Shown: positions 1 to 10,700 of the stretch, one piece after another | Layout of the letters: each line of letters opens with the position of its first letter | How positions within the stretch are numbered: position 1 is the first letter of the stretch | Source of the DNA: Eupeodes corollae | Taxonomy: Eukaryota > Arthropoda > Insecta > Diptera > Syrphidae | DNA: 64,000 nucleotides | NCBI RefSeq assembly: GCF_945859685.1 | Contig: NC_079149.1 | Span: forward strand, 37,165,136-37,229,135 | Reading direction: 5' to 3' | Program-made: the position numbers and the translations under genes | Notes under the pieces: model-generated | The model's input: the letters and a program-made list of their open reading frames with translations, nothing else | What the model was told of the DNA's origin: nothing | Database searches by the model: none

Positions 1-1180
1 CTTGAAATTGATCTTGTTTTGTTTTACATACACTTAATTTATTTATCATCTCCATTACCAAAGTATTAAGCTCTTCCATCGAGAATAACTCACCACACGG
101 AGCAGGCGTTTGTTTGTTTTGATCAGCTGCACTTGGTTGTGTATTCACCACAGGTGTTATATTTTCCCATGTATTTTTTATTGTAAGATTGTTGTGCTGT
201 ACTTGTCTTCCATTCATACGTTGGGGTAAAGCTGGGAAATCATCCATTGACAGATGAGAAGAGTTGAACCTCTGTATGTTGGCGACATTAGTGATCTTTG
301 GCTGATCGTGAGCTTGGGAACGATGACTTGCTTTATTTGAGAGCTTTTGTCTCATTTCCAGATATCTCATTCTAATTGCACATGCGCTGTCAGTTGATTT
401 GTGCTTCTCGCTGCAGTTTGCACATTTAAGAACTTCAGTGTTTGTACATTCTTCGGTCTTGTGAGAAGCTGCGCATATGGAACAATATGTTCTCACATGG
501 CAATGTTTCTCGCCATGACCCAAACAGTTGGCAGTTTCTGCATTGAGTCAAATGATTTTTTGCTTGCGTTGATATGACCAATTGATTTGTGTGCGAAATA
601 TGGATTTAATTTTTTTTTTAAGTTCATAAAGTTTAATAGAGCCACTTTTAAGAGATACTATGTAGAACGTATCTGTATATTGTTCGTAGTTTTTGGTGAT
701 TTTTTTCACTTCTTTGCATAATAGACCAAGATTTATTAGTTCATTTTTTAACACGGTAGTTTCTAATTCATTTAAACCATATAATATAACTTTAAAAGCT
801 TTTTCACTTTTTAATGCATGAGTGAAGTACTGACAGTTGTCTGTCTTTAATTTTTCAAGTACTAAGTTATATGAATCGATTGATTCGCACATTATTTTGA
901 TGCCAATTGACATTTTTTTAATGGAATAGTCGGAAACACTAATGGTTTTTCATCGATGCATGCACATATTCACAAGATTTTTGTAATAGTTTAATGGGAG
1001 GAATTTGCACTCTTTTAGATGGTTGGTTTGGCGACTCGGAATCATCCATTTTTCGGTTTCTTTTTCATTGTCGGTGTCACTATCCGGCAAGCATTGTAAG
1101 GGGCTCCAGTAGTTACCTCTGGAGTCCCTTTTATTCGCATTCATAGCTATTTTTTTCCGAAAATTACTGTCCGAGGACAT
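1..1180 (-). pseudogene. Broken ORF1 (gag-like) of the duplicated Jockey LINE
   Basis: The ORF1 reading frame is present in pieces (548-913 and 950-1231, plus the zinc-knuckle part below 540). Compared with the copy at 6417-7511, there is an extra C near 530, one T fewer near 555 and an extra T near 945. Each changes the frame, so no full protein can be read. The encoded parts match the RNA-binding PRE_C2HC-type region. All breaks lie in homopolymers, so sequencing or assembly indels are a real alternative to genuine decay. Confidence 0.8.
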
Positions 1181-1306
1181 TAAGTTGTCCTCAGAAATAG
1201 GTGATCTCGCGCGTTTATTAATATTGAACAAAAAAAAAAATCACGATTAGAGTTAGAGATTGCTTGACAAGACGTCTTGCTTTATCAAAAGCTCCTTTAT
1301 GACTGA
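1..1306 (-). mobile_element. 5' part of a Jockey-clade LINE, co-duplicated copy cut by window edge
   Basis: This segment matches 6464-7770 almost base for base, so it is a second copy of the 5' third of the LINE at 2916-7770; the rest lies left of the window. It ends at the same 5' terminus (the minus strand begins TCAGTC) and is followed by the same satellite junction. Differences from the other copy are mostly single-base length changes in short homopolymers. The satellite variants beyond the junction are also shared, so the copy arose by segmental duplication rather than a separate insertion. Confidence 0.9.
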
Positions 1307-2915
1307 TTGAATAAGACCAATTTTTACAACAAGTTATGGGAAAAAAAGCATGTTCAAACTTTAAATGCGAATATCTCGCTTAATATGCGTCCCAGAGGGT
1401 CAAAAGTCGGCAATTTTTGATCTCCATTATTTCTCGATCTAGACTACCTAGAGGGCTGAAATTTCCGGATTGTGATCTAGGAATCATTGCCTTTCCATTG
1501 CTGTGCCTATTTTTGAATAAGACCAATTTTACAACAAGTTATGGGCAAAAATACATGTTCAAACTTTAAATGCGAATATCTCGCTTAATATGCGTCCCAG
1601 AGGGTCAAAAGTCGGCAATTTTTTGATCTCCATTATTTCTCGATCTAGACTACCTAGAGGGCTGAAATTTCAGGATTGTGATCTAGGAATCATTGCCTTT
1701 CCATTGCTGTGCCTATCTTTGAATAAGACCAATTTTACAACAAGTTATGGCAAAAATGCATGTTCAAACTTTAAATGCGAATATCTCGCTTAATATGCGT
1801 CCCAGAGGGTCAAAAGTCGGCAAGTTTTTGATCTCCATTATTTCTCGATCTAGACTACCTAGAGGGCTGAAATTTCAGGATTGTGATCTAGGAATCATTG
1901 CCTTTCCATTGCTGTGCCTTTCTTTGAATAAGACCAATTTTACAACAAGTTATGGGCAAAAATGCATGTTCAAACTTTAAATGCGAATATCTCGCTTAAT
2001 ATGCGTCCCAGAGGGTAAAAAGTCGGCAATTTTTGATCTCCATTATTTCTCGATCTAGACTACCTAGAGAACTGAAATTTCAGGATTGTGATCTAGGAAT
2101 CATTGCCTTTCCATTGCTGTGCCTATCTTTGAATAAGACCAATTTTACAACAAGTTATGGGAAAAAATGCATGTTCAAACTTTAAATGCGAATATCTCGC
2201 TTAATATGCGTCCCAGAGGGTCAAAAGTCGGCAGAGGGCTGAAATTTCAGGTTTGTGATCATTGCCTTTCCATTGCTGTGCCTATCTTTGAATAAGACCA
2301 ATTTTACAACAAGTTATGGGCAAAAATGCATGTTCAAATTTTAAATGCGAATATCTCGCTTAATATGCGTCCCAGAGGGTCAAAAGTCGGCAATTTTTGA
2401 TCTCCATTATTTCTCGATTTAGACTACCTAGAGGGCTGAAATTTCAGGATTGTGATCTAGGAATCATTGCCTTTCCATTGCTGTGCCTATCTTTGAATAA
2501 GACCAATTTTACAACAAGTTATGGGCAAAAATGCATGTTCAAACTTTAAATGCGAATATCTCGCTTAATATGCGTCCCAGAGGGTCAAAAGTCGGCAATT
2601 TTTGATCTCCATTATTTCTCGATCTAGACTACCTAGAGGGCTGAATTTTCAGGATTGTGATCTAGGAATCATTGCCTTTCCATTGCTGATCCTATCTTTG
2701 AATAAGACCAATTTTACAACAAGTTATGGGCAAAAATGCATGTTCAAACTTTAAATGCGAATATCTCGCTTAATATGCGTCCCAGAGGGTCAAAAGTCGG
2801 CAATTTTTGATCTCCATTATTTCTCGATCTAGACTACCTAGAGGGCTGAAATTTCAGGATTGTGATCTAGGAATCATTGCCTTTCCATTGCTGTGCCTAT
2901 CTTTGAATAAGACCA
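1307..2915. repeat. 205-bp satellite array, left block
   Basis: About eight head-to-tail monomers, measured as 205-206 bp between successive gaataagacc landmarks (1515, 1721, 1926, 2131, 2290, 2495). One monomer is shortened to about 159 bp by an internal deletion after the gtcggca segment (near 2233). It begins with ttgaataagacca beside the LINE 5' end and stops at the same 13 bases before the LINE at 2916. Open frames within the array change with the period and are not genes. Confidence 0.95.
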
Positions 2916-3475
2916 GATAGATAGAATAGATAGATTTTTTATTTTCGGTATTTAGATATACATTTGGTAAGCTACCGCACAGTTTACACACAGAGATTTG
3001 ATATGCTATAATAATATCTTTCTACTGAATAAGTATTTTAATTTAAATAAAGTTTACAAAAAAAAATAAAGAATTTACTTTGAAGGAAAGTGCAAATAAA
3101 ACCTTCAATACAAAATAAAAAAAAAAAAAATCAGGTACGTTTGGACTGGAATTAACAATTCAACTTCAAAACTATAGTAATGAAGAAGGTTAGTATGAAT
3201 TGGGTTAGTAAATAATAATAATAAATTAATTTATAAAGGTATATTAGTACTTTGTTAGTAAATAGATGAATAAATATACATATTTGTAAGAAACATATAA
3301 TTAAATAAATGCAATAGTTAATTAATAAGAAAAACAAATGAGTAAATAAATAAATAAATAAACAAATAAATATGAACGAGATACATGAATGAATCAACAT
3401 ATAAATAAATATGTATAGAAAAGAAAAATAATAGTTACAACAATAAATAAGTAAATAAATAAATAAATAAATTAA

Positions 3476-3510
<35 letters not shown>

Positions 3511-3523
3511 ATACATAAATACA

Positions 3524-3592
<69 letters not shown>

Positions 3593-3738
3593 AAATAAAT
3601 AAATACATAAATAAATAAATAAATAAATGAATAAATAAAAAATAAATAAATAATAATAAATAAATAAATAAATAAGTACGTAAACATGTAAACATATAAG
3701 GATCTTATAATAATAAGTATATAATATCAAAAATATGG
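2916..3738 (-). other. Extended 3' region of the Jockey LINE
   Basis: About 820 bp separate the last ORF2 codon from the satellite junction. It contains the TTTA microsatellite, an A-rich run (3109-3131, plus strand) and a terminal stretch rich in gata/tatc. No coding capacity beyond low-complexity frames. The matching 13-bp target duplication places the element end here, but part of it could be an older fragment that moved with the element. Confidence 0.6.
3343..3690. repeat. (TAAA)n / (TTTA)n microsatellite in the LINE 3' region
   Basis: Nearly uninterrupted taaa units on the plus strand with occasional taca or taga variants. It lies between the ORF2 stop and the element's 3' end. The long Ile/Tyr/Leu-rich open frames across it are repeat artefacts. 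Confidence 0.95.
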
Positions 3739-6427
3739 TTAAGAAAACAATTGATTAATTAATGGATTGTCAGGAATTTCGCAATTTCGCAAAAATGAAT
3801 TCTTAAGTTTAACTATTCTTTCAGAGATCATTTCAACATTTGCTCTGGCATGTAAGTCCAGTGTAGAATGATATCGAGAAAGATTAAGCATCATTTTACG
3901 TAACTTGTTCTGTGAAATTTGAAGTTTTTTAAGATGACTTTTGGAACAATTTCCCCACACTTGGCATCCATAGAGAAGATTGCTTGAAATATTACCTTGT
4001 GAATTATTATTTTGTTAGTGTTGTTTAAACATGAACTTTCTATTTATAAATGGATATAGCATATTGATTGCTATGCTTACTTTGTGCAGCGTTTGAACAA
4101 TATGTTCCTTAAATGTAAGTTTTTGGTCTAGATAAACCCCTAAATACTTCACACTGGAGTCCCATTTGACATTAACACCATTAACAATAATCTGATTACT
4201 GGGGAGATAGCAAGACTTTCTTTTTCGGCTAAAAAAGATAGCTTGTAATTTCTCAGCATTCAGCTTAATTTTCCACATTTGATAATAATGCATCATAAGT
4301 TCAAGTGCATGTTGTAAATTTGTCTCAATGTTGAGACTAAATTCATGCGATGAAAAGATGCCAGTATCGTCAGCGAATATTGCTATTTCACATTCTTGCA
4401 GTTTGGGAATATCAGATGTGTAGATGTTGTATAAAAAAGGACCCAATACTGATCCTTGCGGAACACCTGCATTAACATTGTAAGAAATTGAAGGACAATT
4501 ATTAACATAAACACTAAAACAACGGTTAGAGAGAAAACTTTGAATAATTTTGACCAGATAAATGGGAAAAAAAATGTACCATCTTGTGGACAATCCCATC
4601 ATGCCACACTGAGTCAAAAGCCTTTTCTATATCTAGTAAAACAAGGCCAGTTGATTTACCTAGGGAACGATTTTTCTTGACATGTTCACATACTCTTAAA
4701 ATTTGATGAGAAGTGCTGTGATGCATCCTAAATCCAAATTGTTCATTTGGAAAAATATGTAAGTTTTCAACGATTTGCAAAATTTTACATTTAATAATTT
4801 TTTCTAATATTTTACTTAGACAACTAAGCAAACTAATCGGTCGATAGCTAGTAGGGAGTTTTGGAGGTTTCCCAGGTTTTGGAATTGGTATGACTTTCGC
4901 CTTTTTCCATGTCATTGGGAAATACTGCATTTTAAGACATGCATTTATCAAAAAGGTAAGATATATAAGGCCTGCTTTAGGTAGATTTTTTATATAAATA
5001 TTTTTAATTTTGTCTAGTCCATCAGATTTCCTAGATTTAAGGTTGGAAACTACATGTTCAACATCCTGCCTATTTACAAACTGATCCCTAGGAGTATCGA
5101 TGTTTTGTGAGTTTATAATGCTCAATGTTTGACTCACAAGATTTTGAGTTGTGACATCACTGAGGTGTTGTGACACGGTATGATTGTTCAAAAATGATGA
5201 GGCCAATAAATTAGCTTTATTTGAGTCTTGATAAACCACTTCGTTTCCATTATTCATATTTGGAATTCGTCTATTTTTGTTTTTTATAATTTTGACTATA
5301 TTCCAAAAGGGTTTTTCATTTTTTTCCAATTTACTTAATTTATCGTTCCAATTTCTATTTCTGTGTTTAACAATTTCTTCATTAATCTTTTTTTTATATA
5401 ATTTAGTTTGATCACGATATTCTGGTAATCGATAACGTTGCCATTGCCTGTTGAAGTAACTTCTCTGACGTATTAATTCCAGAATGTGTTCAGGCATTTT
5501 AGCAGAAAAAGGTTTTTTAGACTTTTTTGGTATACATGATTGCACCGTGTCAAGAATTTGATTAGAGAAAGTATTGACATGCATATCAATATCTTCTCTA
5601 CAGCGCACTCTATCTAAGTCTGTAGAGACTGTTCTAAGTTTAGATTTAATTTCTGATCTAAAACGGCACCAATTAGCATTTTTAAGATCCAAAAAGTATT
5701 CTTCTCTTTGTTCAACCAATTCATTCATCTTGCATAGAACTGGAATGTGATCAGAACTTAAATCATTGATTGTCTCAGGCTGATTAAAAAACGAAGGTGT
5801 ATTTGTTATGAACAAATCCAGAACTGATGGACTTCCCCTTGACCCAGACGGAAAATAGGTTGGACTAAACGGAAACAACATGGAATACGGATACAAGCAC
5901 GACATACTGACAAGAACATTACCCCACGAGTTTGCACGAACACAACCCCAGTCCCTATGCCTACAATTTAGGTCACCTCCAATTATATAGTTCTCATTTC
6001 TTATTAATAATTTTCTAAGATCTCTCTTAAAATACATTCTTTTTTCTTCATTAGAGTTTTTACCAGGAAAATATACACAGAACATTTTTAACGTTAAATG
6101 ATTCCTCAATCTTACCTCAATACCAACATTTTCTATTAAACGAGTCCTCACAACGGGCAAGAGAAAATGTTGAATTGATTTTTTTATTAAAATTGCTACA
6201 CCTCCACCTCTTTGATCTATTCGATCTACACGGTAGCATTTATAATTTGGGGTGGAAAAAACTATATCTGAACTTAACCATGTTTCTGTTACAAAAGCTA
6301 TATCGATTTTCTTGTGGTTCAAAAAATTTAAAAATTCGATTCTTTTATTTCTAATGCCTTTGGCATTCCATGTTATAATATTTAAGTTATAATCTAGCAT
6401 ATTATTTGTTAATATATTACTTGACAT
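3739..6427 (-). pseudogene. LINE ORF2: endonuclease plus reverse transcriptase, frameshifted
   Basis: Starts at ATG 6427, which overlaps the ORF1 stop (ATGTCAAGTAA). The N-terminal part is an APE-type endonuclease (NIITWNAKGI, VTETWL, GGDLNCRHRDW, SSDHIPVL). Reverse transcriptase motifs follow (SYRPISLLSCLSKILEKI, QFGFR, LLDIEKAFDSVWH). The frame breaks in an A8 run (plus strand, about 4568-4575) and continues one frame over with GVPQGSVLGP and the catalytic FADD box. A single in-frame TAA at 4017-4015 then separates the last 90 or so residues (LLYGCQVWGN and on). The product would nick target DNA and copy the element RNA. One homopolymer indel and one stop are the only clear lesions. Confidence 0.85.
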
Positions 6428-7511
6428 TGGAATATAAAAACTTAGTAGCTAACTGTGCGATAGCTTGAAATTGATCTTGTTTTGTTTTACATACACTTAA
6501 TTTATTTATCATCTCCATTACCAAAGTATTAAGCTCTTCCATCGAGAATAACTCACCACACGGAGCAGGCGTTTGTTTGTTTTGATCAGCTGCACTTGGT
6601 TGTGTATTCACCACAGGTGTTATATTTTCCCATGTATTTTTTATTGTAAGATTGTTGTGCTGTACTTGTCTTCCATTCATACGTTGGGGTAAAGCTGGGA
6701 AATCATCCATTGACAGATGAGAAGAGTTGAACCTCTGTATGTTGGCGACATTAGTGATCTTTGGCTGATCGTGAGCTTGGGAACGATGACTTGCTTTATT
6801 TGAGAGCTTTTGTCTCATTTCCAGATATCTCATTCTAATTGCACATGCGCTGTCAGTTGATTTGTGCTTCTCGCTGCAGTTTGCACATTTAAGAACTTCA
6901 GTGTTTGTACATTCTTCGGTCTTGTGAGAAGCTGCGCATATGGAACAATATGTTCTCACATGGCAATGTTTCTCGCCATGACCAAACAGTTGGCAGTTTC
7001 TGCATTGAGTCAAATGATTTTTTTGCTTGCGTTGATATGACCAATTGATTTGTGTGCGAAATATGGATTTAATTTTTTTTTTAAGTTCATAAAGTTTAAT
7101 AGAGCCACTTTTAAGAGATACTATGTAGAACGTATCTGTATATTGTTCGTAGTTTTTGGTGATTTTTTTCACTTCTTTGCATAATAGACCAAGATTTATT
7201 AGTTCATTTTTTAACACGGTAGTTTCTAATTCATTTAAACCATATAATATAACTTTAAAAGCTTTTTCACTTTTTAATGCATGAGTGAAGTACTGACAGT
7301 TGTCTGTCTTTAATTTTTCAAGTACTAAGTTATATGAATCGATTGATTCGCACATTATTTTGATGCCAATTGACATTTTTTTAATGGAATAGTCGGAAAC
7401 ACTAATGGTTTTCATCGATGCATGCACATATTCACAAGATTTTTGTAATAGTTTAATGGGAGGAATTTGCACTCTTTTAGATGGTTGGTTTGGCGACTCG
7501 GAATCATCCAT
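6417..7511 (-). CDS. LINE ORF1, gag-like nucleic-acid-binding protein with three zinc knuckles
   Basis: A 364-residue protein from the first ATG in this frame (MDDSESPN). Residues about 45-165 form the PRE_C2HC-type region found in Jockey ORF1 proteins. Three Cys/His knuckles follow: CRNCQLFGHGEKHC (about 170-183), CSICAASHKTEEC (about 189-201) and CANCSEKHKSTDSAC (about 209-223). The family packages LINE RNA into a ribonucleoprotein. Another open frame upstream (7512-7708, from MSSDSNFR or earlier) runs into this one only if one base is added in the A run near 7512, in both copies, so the true N terminus may be longer. The stop overlaps the ORF2 start. Confidence 0.8.
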   Translation of the reverse strand: MDDSESPNQPSKRVQIPPIKLLQKSCEYVHASMKTISVSDYSIKKMSIGIKIMCESIDSYNLVLEKLKTDNCQYFTHALKSEKAFKVILYGLNELETTVLKNELINLGLLCKEVKKITKNYEQYTDTFYIVSLKSGSIKLYELKKKIKSIFRTQINWSYQRKQKNHLTQCRNCQLFGHGEKHCHVRTYCSICAASHKTEECTNTEVLKCANCSEKHKSTDSACAIRMRYLEMRQKLSNKASHRSQAHDQPKITNVANIQRFNSSHLSMDDFPALPQRMNGRQVQHNNLTIKNTWENITPVVNTQPSAADQNKQTPAPCGELFSMEELNTLVMEMINKLSVCKTKQDQFQAIAQLATKFLYSNVK

Positions 7512-7735
7512 TTTTCGGTTTCTTTTTCATTGTCGGTGTCACTATCCGGCAAGCATTGTAAGGGGCTCCAGTAGTTACCTCTGGAGTCCCTTTTATTCGC
7601 ATTCATAGCTATTTTTTTCCGAAAATTACTGTCCGAGGACATTAAGTTGTCCTCAGAAATAGGTGATCTCGCGCGTTTATTAATATTGAACAAAAAAAAA
7701 AAAATCACGATTAGAGTTAGAGATTGCTTGACAAG

Positions 7736-7770
7736 ACGTCTTGCTTTATCAAAAGCTCCTTTATGACTGA
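7736..7770 (-). promoter_or_regulatory. Internal LINE promoter: initiator plus DPE
   Basis: The element's minus-strand 5' terminus reads TCAGTC, a match to the insect initiator TCAKTY with the A (7768) as +1. Counting from that A, positions +28 to +33 read AGACGT, a full match to the downstream promoter element RGWYVT. Correct spacing at the exact element end makes this a strong candidate for the TATA-less downstream promoter known from Drosophila Jockey-type elements. The same bases are present in the copy at 1272-1306. Confidence 0.8.
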
Positions 7771-10700
7771 TTGAATAAGACCAATTTTACAACAAGTTAT
7801 GGGAAAAAAAGCATGTTCAAACTTTAAATGCGAATATCTCGCTTAATATGCGTCCCAGAGGGTCAAAAGTCGGCAATTTTTGATCTCCATTATTTCTCGA
7901 TCTAGACTACCTAGAGGGCTGAAATTTCCGGATTGTGATCTAGGAATCATTGCCTTTCCATTGCTGTGCCTATTTTTGAATAAGACCAATTTTACAACAA
8001 GTTATGGGCAAAAATACATGTTCAAACTTTAAATGCGAATATCTCGCTTAATATGCGTCCCAGAGGGTCAAAAGTCGGCAATTTTTGATCTCCATTATTT
8101 CTCGATCTAGACTACCTAGAGGGCTGAAATTTCAGGATTGTGATCTAGGAATCATTGCCTTTCCATTGCTGTGCCTATCTTTGAATAAGACCAATTTTAC
8201 AACAAGTTATGGGCAAAAATGCATGTTCAAACTTTAAATGCGAATATCTCGCTTAATATGCGTCCCAGAGGGTCAAAAGTCGGCAAGTTTTTGATCTCCA
8301 TTATTTCTCGATCTAGACTACCTAGAGGGCTGAAATTTCAGGATTGTGATCTAGGAATCATTGCCTTTCCATTGCTGTGCCTTTCTTTGAATAAGACCAA
8401 TTTTACAACAAGTTATGGGCAAAAATGCATGTTCAAACTTTAAATGCGAATATCTCGCTTAATATGCGTCCCAGAGGGTAAAAAGTCGGCAATTTTTGAT
8501 CTCCATTATTTCTCGATCTAGACTACCTAGAGAACTGAAATTTCAGGATTGTGATCTAGGAATCATTGCCTTTCCATTGCTGTGCCTATCTTTGAATAAG
8601 ACCAATTTTACAACAAGTTATGGGAAAAAATGCATGTTCAAACTTTAAATGCGAATATCTCGCTTAATATGCGTCCCAGAGGGTCAAAAGTCGGCAGAGG
8701 GCTGAAATTTCAGGTTTGTGATCATTGCCTTTCCATTGCTGTGCCTATCTTTGAATAAGACCAATTTTACAACAAGTTATGGGCAAAAATGCATGTTCAA
8801 ACTTTAAATGCGAAAATCTCGCTTAATATGCGTCCCAGAGGGTCAAAAGTCGGCAATTTTTGATCTCCATTATTTCTCGATCTAGACTACCTGGAGGGCT
8901 GAATTTTCAGGATTGTGATCTAGGAATCATTGCCTTTCCATTGCTGATCCTATCTTTGAATAAGACCAATTTTACAACAAGTTATGGGCAAAAATGCATG
9001 TTCAAACTTTAAATGCGAATATCTCGCTTAATATGCGTCCCAGAGGGTCAAAAGTCGGCAATTTTTGATCTCCATTATTTCTCGATCTAGACTACCTAGA
9101 GGGCTGAAATTTCAGGATTGTGATCTAGGAATCATTGCCTTTCCATTGCTGTGCCTATCTTTGAATAAGACCAATTTTACAACAAGTTATGGGCAAAAAT
9201 GCATGTTCAAACTTTAAATGCGAATATCTCGCTTAATATACGTCCCAGAGGGTCAAAAGTCGGCAAGTTTTTGATCTCCATTATTTCTCGATCTAGACTA
9301 CCTAGAGGGCTGAAATTTCAGGATTGTGATCTAGGAATCATTGCCTTTCCATTGCTGTGCCTATCTTTGAATAAGACCAATTTTACAACAAGTTATGGGC
9401 AAAAATGCATGTTCAAACTTTCAATGCGAATATCTCGCTTAATATGCGTCCCAGAGGGTCAAAATTCGGCAATTTTTGATCTCCATTATTTCTCGATCTA
9501 GACTACCTAGAGGGTTGAAATTTCAGGATTGTGATCTAGGAATCATTGCCTTTCCATTGCTGTGCCTATCTTTGAATAAGACCAATTTTACAACAAGTTA
9601 TGGGCAAAAATGCATGTTCAAACTTTAAATGCGAATATCTCGCTTAATATGCGTCCCAGAGGGTCAAAAGTCGGCAATTTCTGATCTCCATTATTTCTCG
9701 ATCTAGACTACCTAGAGGGCTGAAATTTCAGGATTGTGATCTAGGAATCATTGCCTTTCCATTGCTGTGCCTATCTTTGAATAAGACCAATTTTACAACA
9801 AGTTATGGGCAAAAATGCATGTTCAAACTTTCAATGCGAATATCTCGCTTAATATGCGTCCCAGAGGGTCAAAATTCGGCAATTTTTGATCTCCATTATT
9901 TCTCGATCTAGACTACCTAGAGGGCTGAAATTTCAGGATTGTGATCTAGGAATCATTGCCTTTCCATTGCTGTGCCTATCTTTGAATAAGACCAATTTTA
10001 CAACAAGCTATGGGAAAAAATGCTTGTTCAAACTTTAAATGCGAATATCTCGCTTAATATGCGTCCCAGAGGGTCAAAAGTCGGCAATTTTTGATCTCCA
10101 TTATTTCTCGATCTAGACTACCTAGAGGGCTGAAATTTCAGGATTGTGATCTAGGAATCATTGCCTTTCCATTGCTGTGCCTATCTTTGAATAAGACCAA
10201 TTTTACAACAAGTTATGGGCAAAAATGCATGTTCAAACTTTAAATGCGAATATCTCGCTTAATATGCGTCCCAGAGGGTCAAAAGTCGGCAATTTTTGAT
10301 CTCCATTATTTCTCGATCTAGACTACCTAGAGGGCTGAAATTTCAGGATTGTGATCTAGGAATCATTGCCTTTCCATTGCTGTGCCTATCTTTGAATAAG
10401 ACCAATTTTACAACAAGTTATGGGCAAAAATGCATGTTCAAACTTTCAATGCGAATATCTCGCTTAATATGCGTCCCAGAGGGTCAAAATTCGGCAATTT
10501 TTGATCTCCATTATTTCTCGATCTAGACTACCTAGAGGGCTGAAATTTCAGGATTGTGATCTAGGAATCATTGCCTTTCCATTGCTGTGCCTATCTTTGA
10601 ATAAGACCAATTTTACAACAAGCTATGGGAAAAAATGCTTGTTCAAACTTTAAATGCGAATATCTCGCTTAATATGCGTCTCAGAGGGTCAAAAGTCGGC

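Larger units (their letters stand above)
2916..7770 (-). mobile_element. Full-length Jockey-clade non-LTR retrotransposon
   Basis: A 4.86-kb element read on the minus strand: 5' end at 7770, ORF1 at 6417-7511, ORF2 at 3739-6427, then a long 3' region with a TTTA tetranucleotide tract. Both sides are 205-bp satellite, and the 13-bp sequence ttgaataagacca occurs at 2903-2915 and again at 7771-7783. This is the target-site duplication expected of target-primed reverse transcription. The minus-strand 3' end shows short TATC repeats rather than a plain poly(A). ORF order, zinc knuckles in ORF1 and the endonuclease plus reverse transcriptase in ORF2 fit the Jockey clade. ORF2 is interrupted, so this copy is probably not autonomous as assembled. 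Confidence 0.9.

Noticed and set aside
1307..2915. CRISPR-like regular repeats
   Set aside because: Head-to-tail 205-bp monomers without unique spacers, in insect DNA; ordinary satellite.
3152..3730. 192-codon Ile/Tyr/Leu-rich frame resembling a membrane protein
   Set aside because: It is the translation of the TTTA microsatellite.
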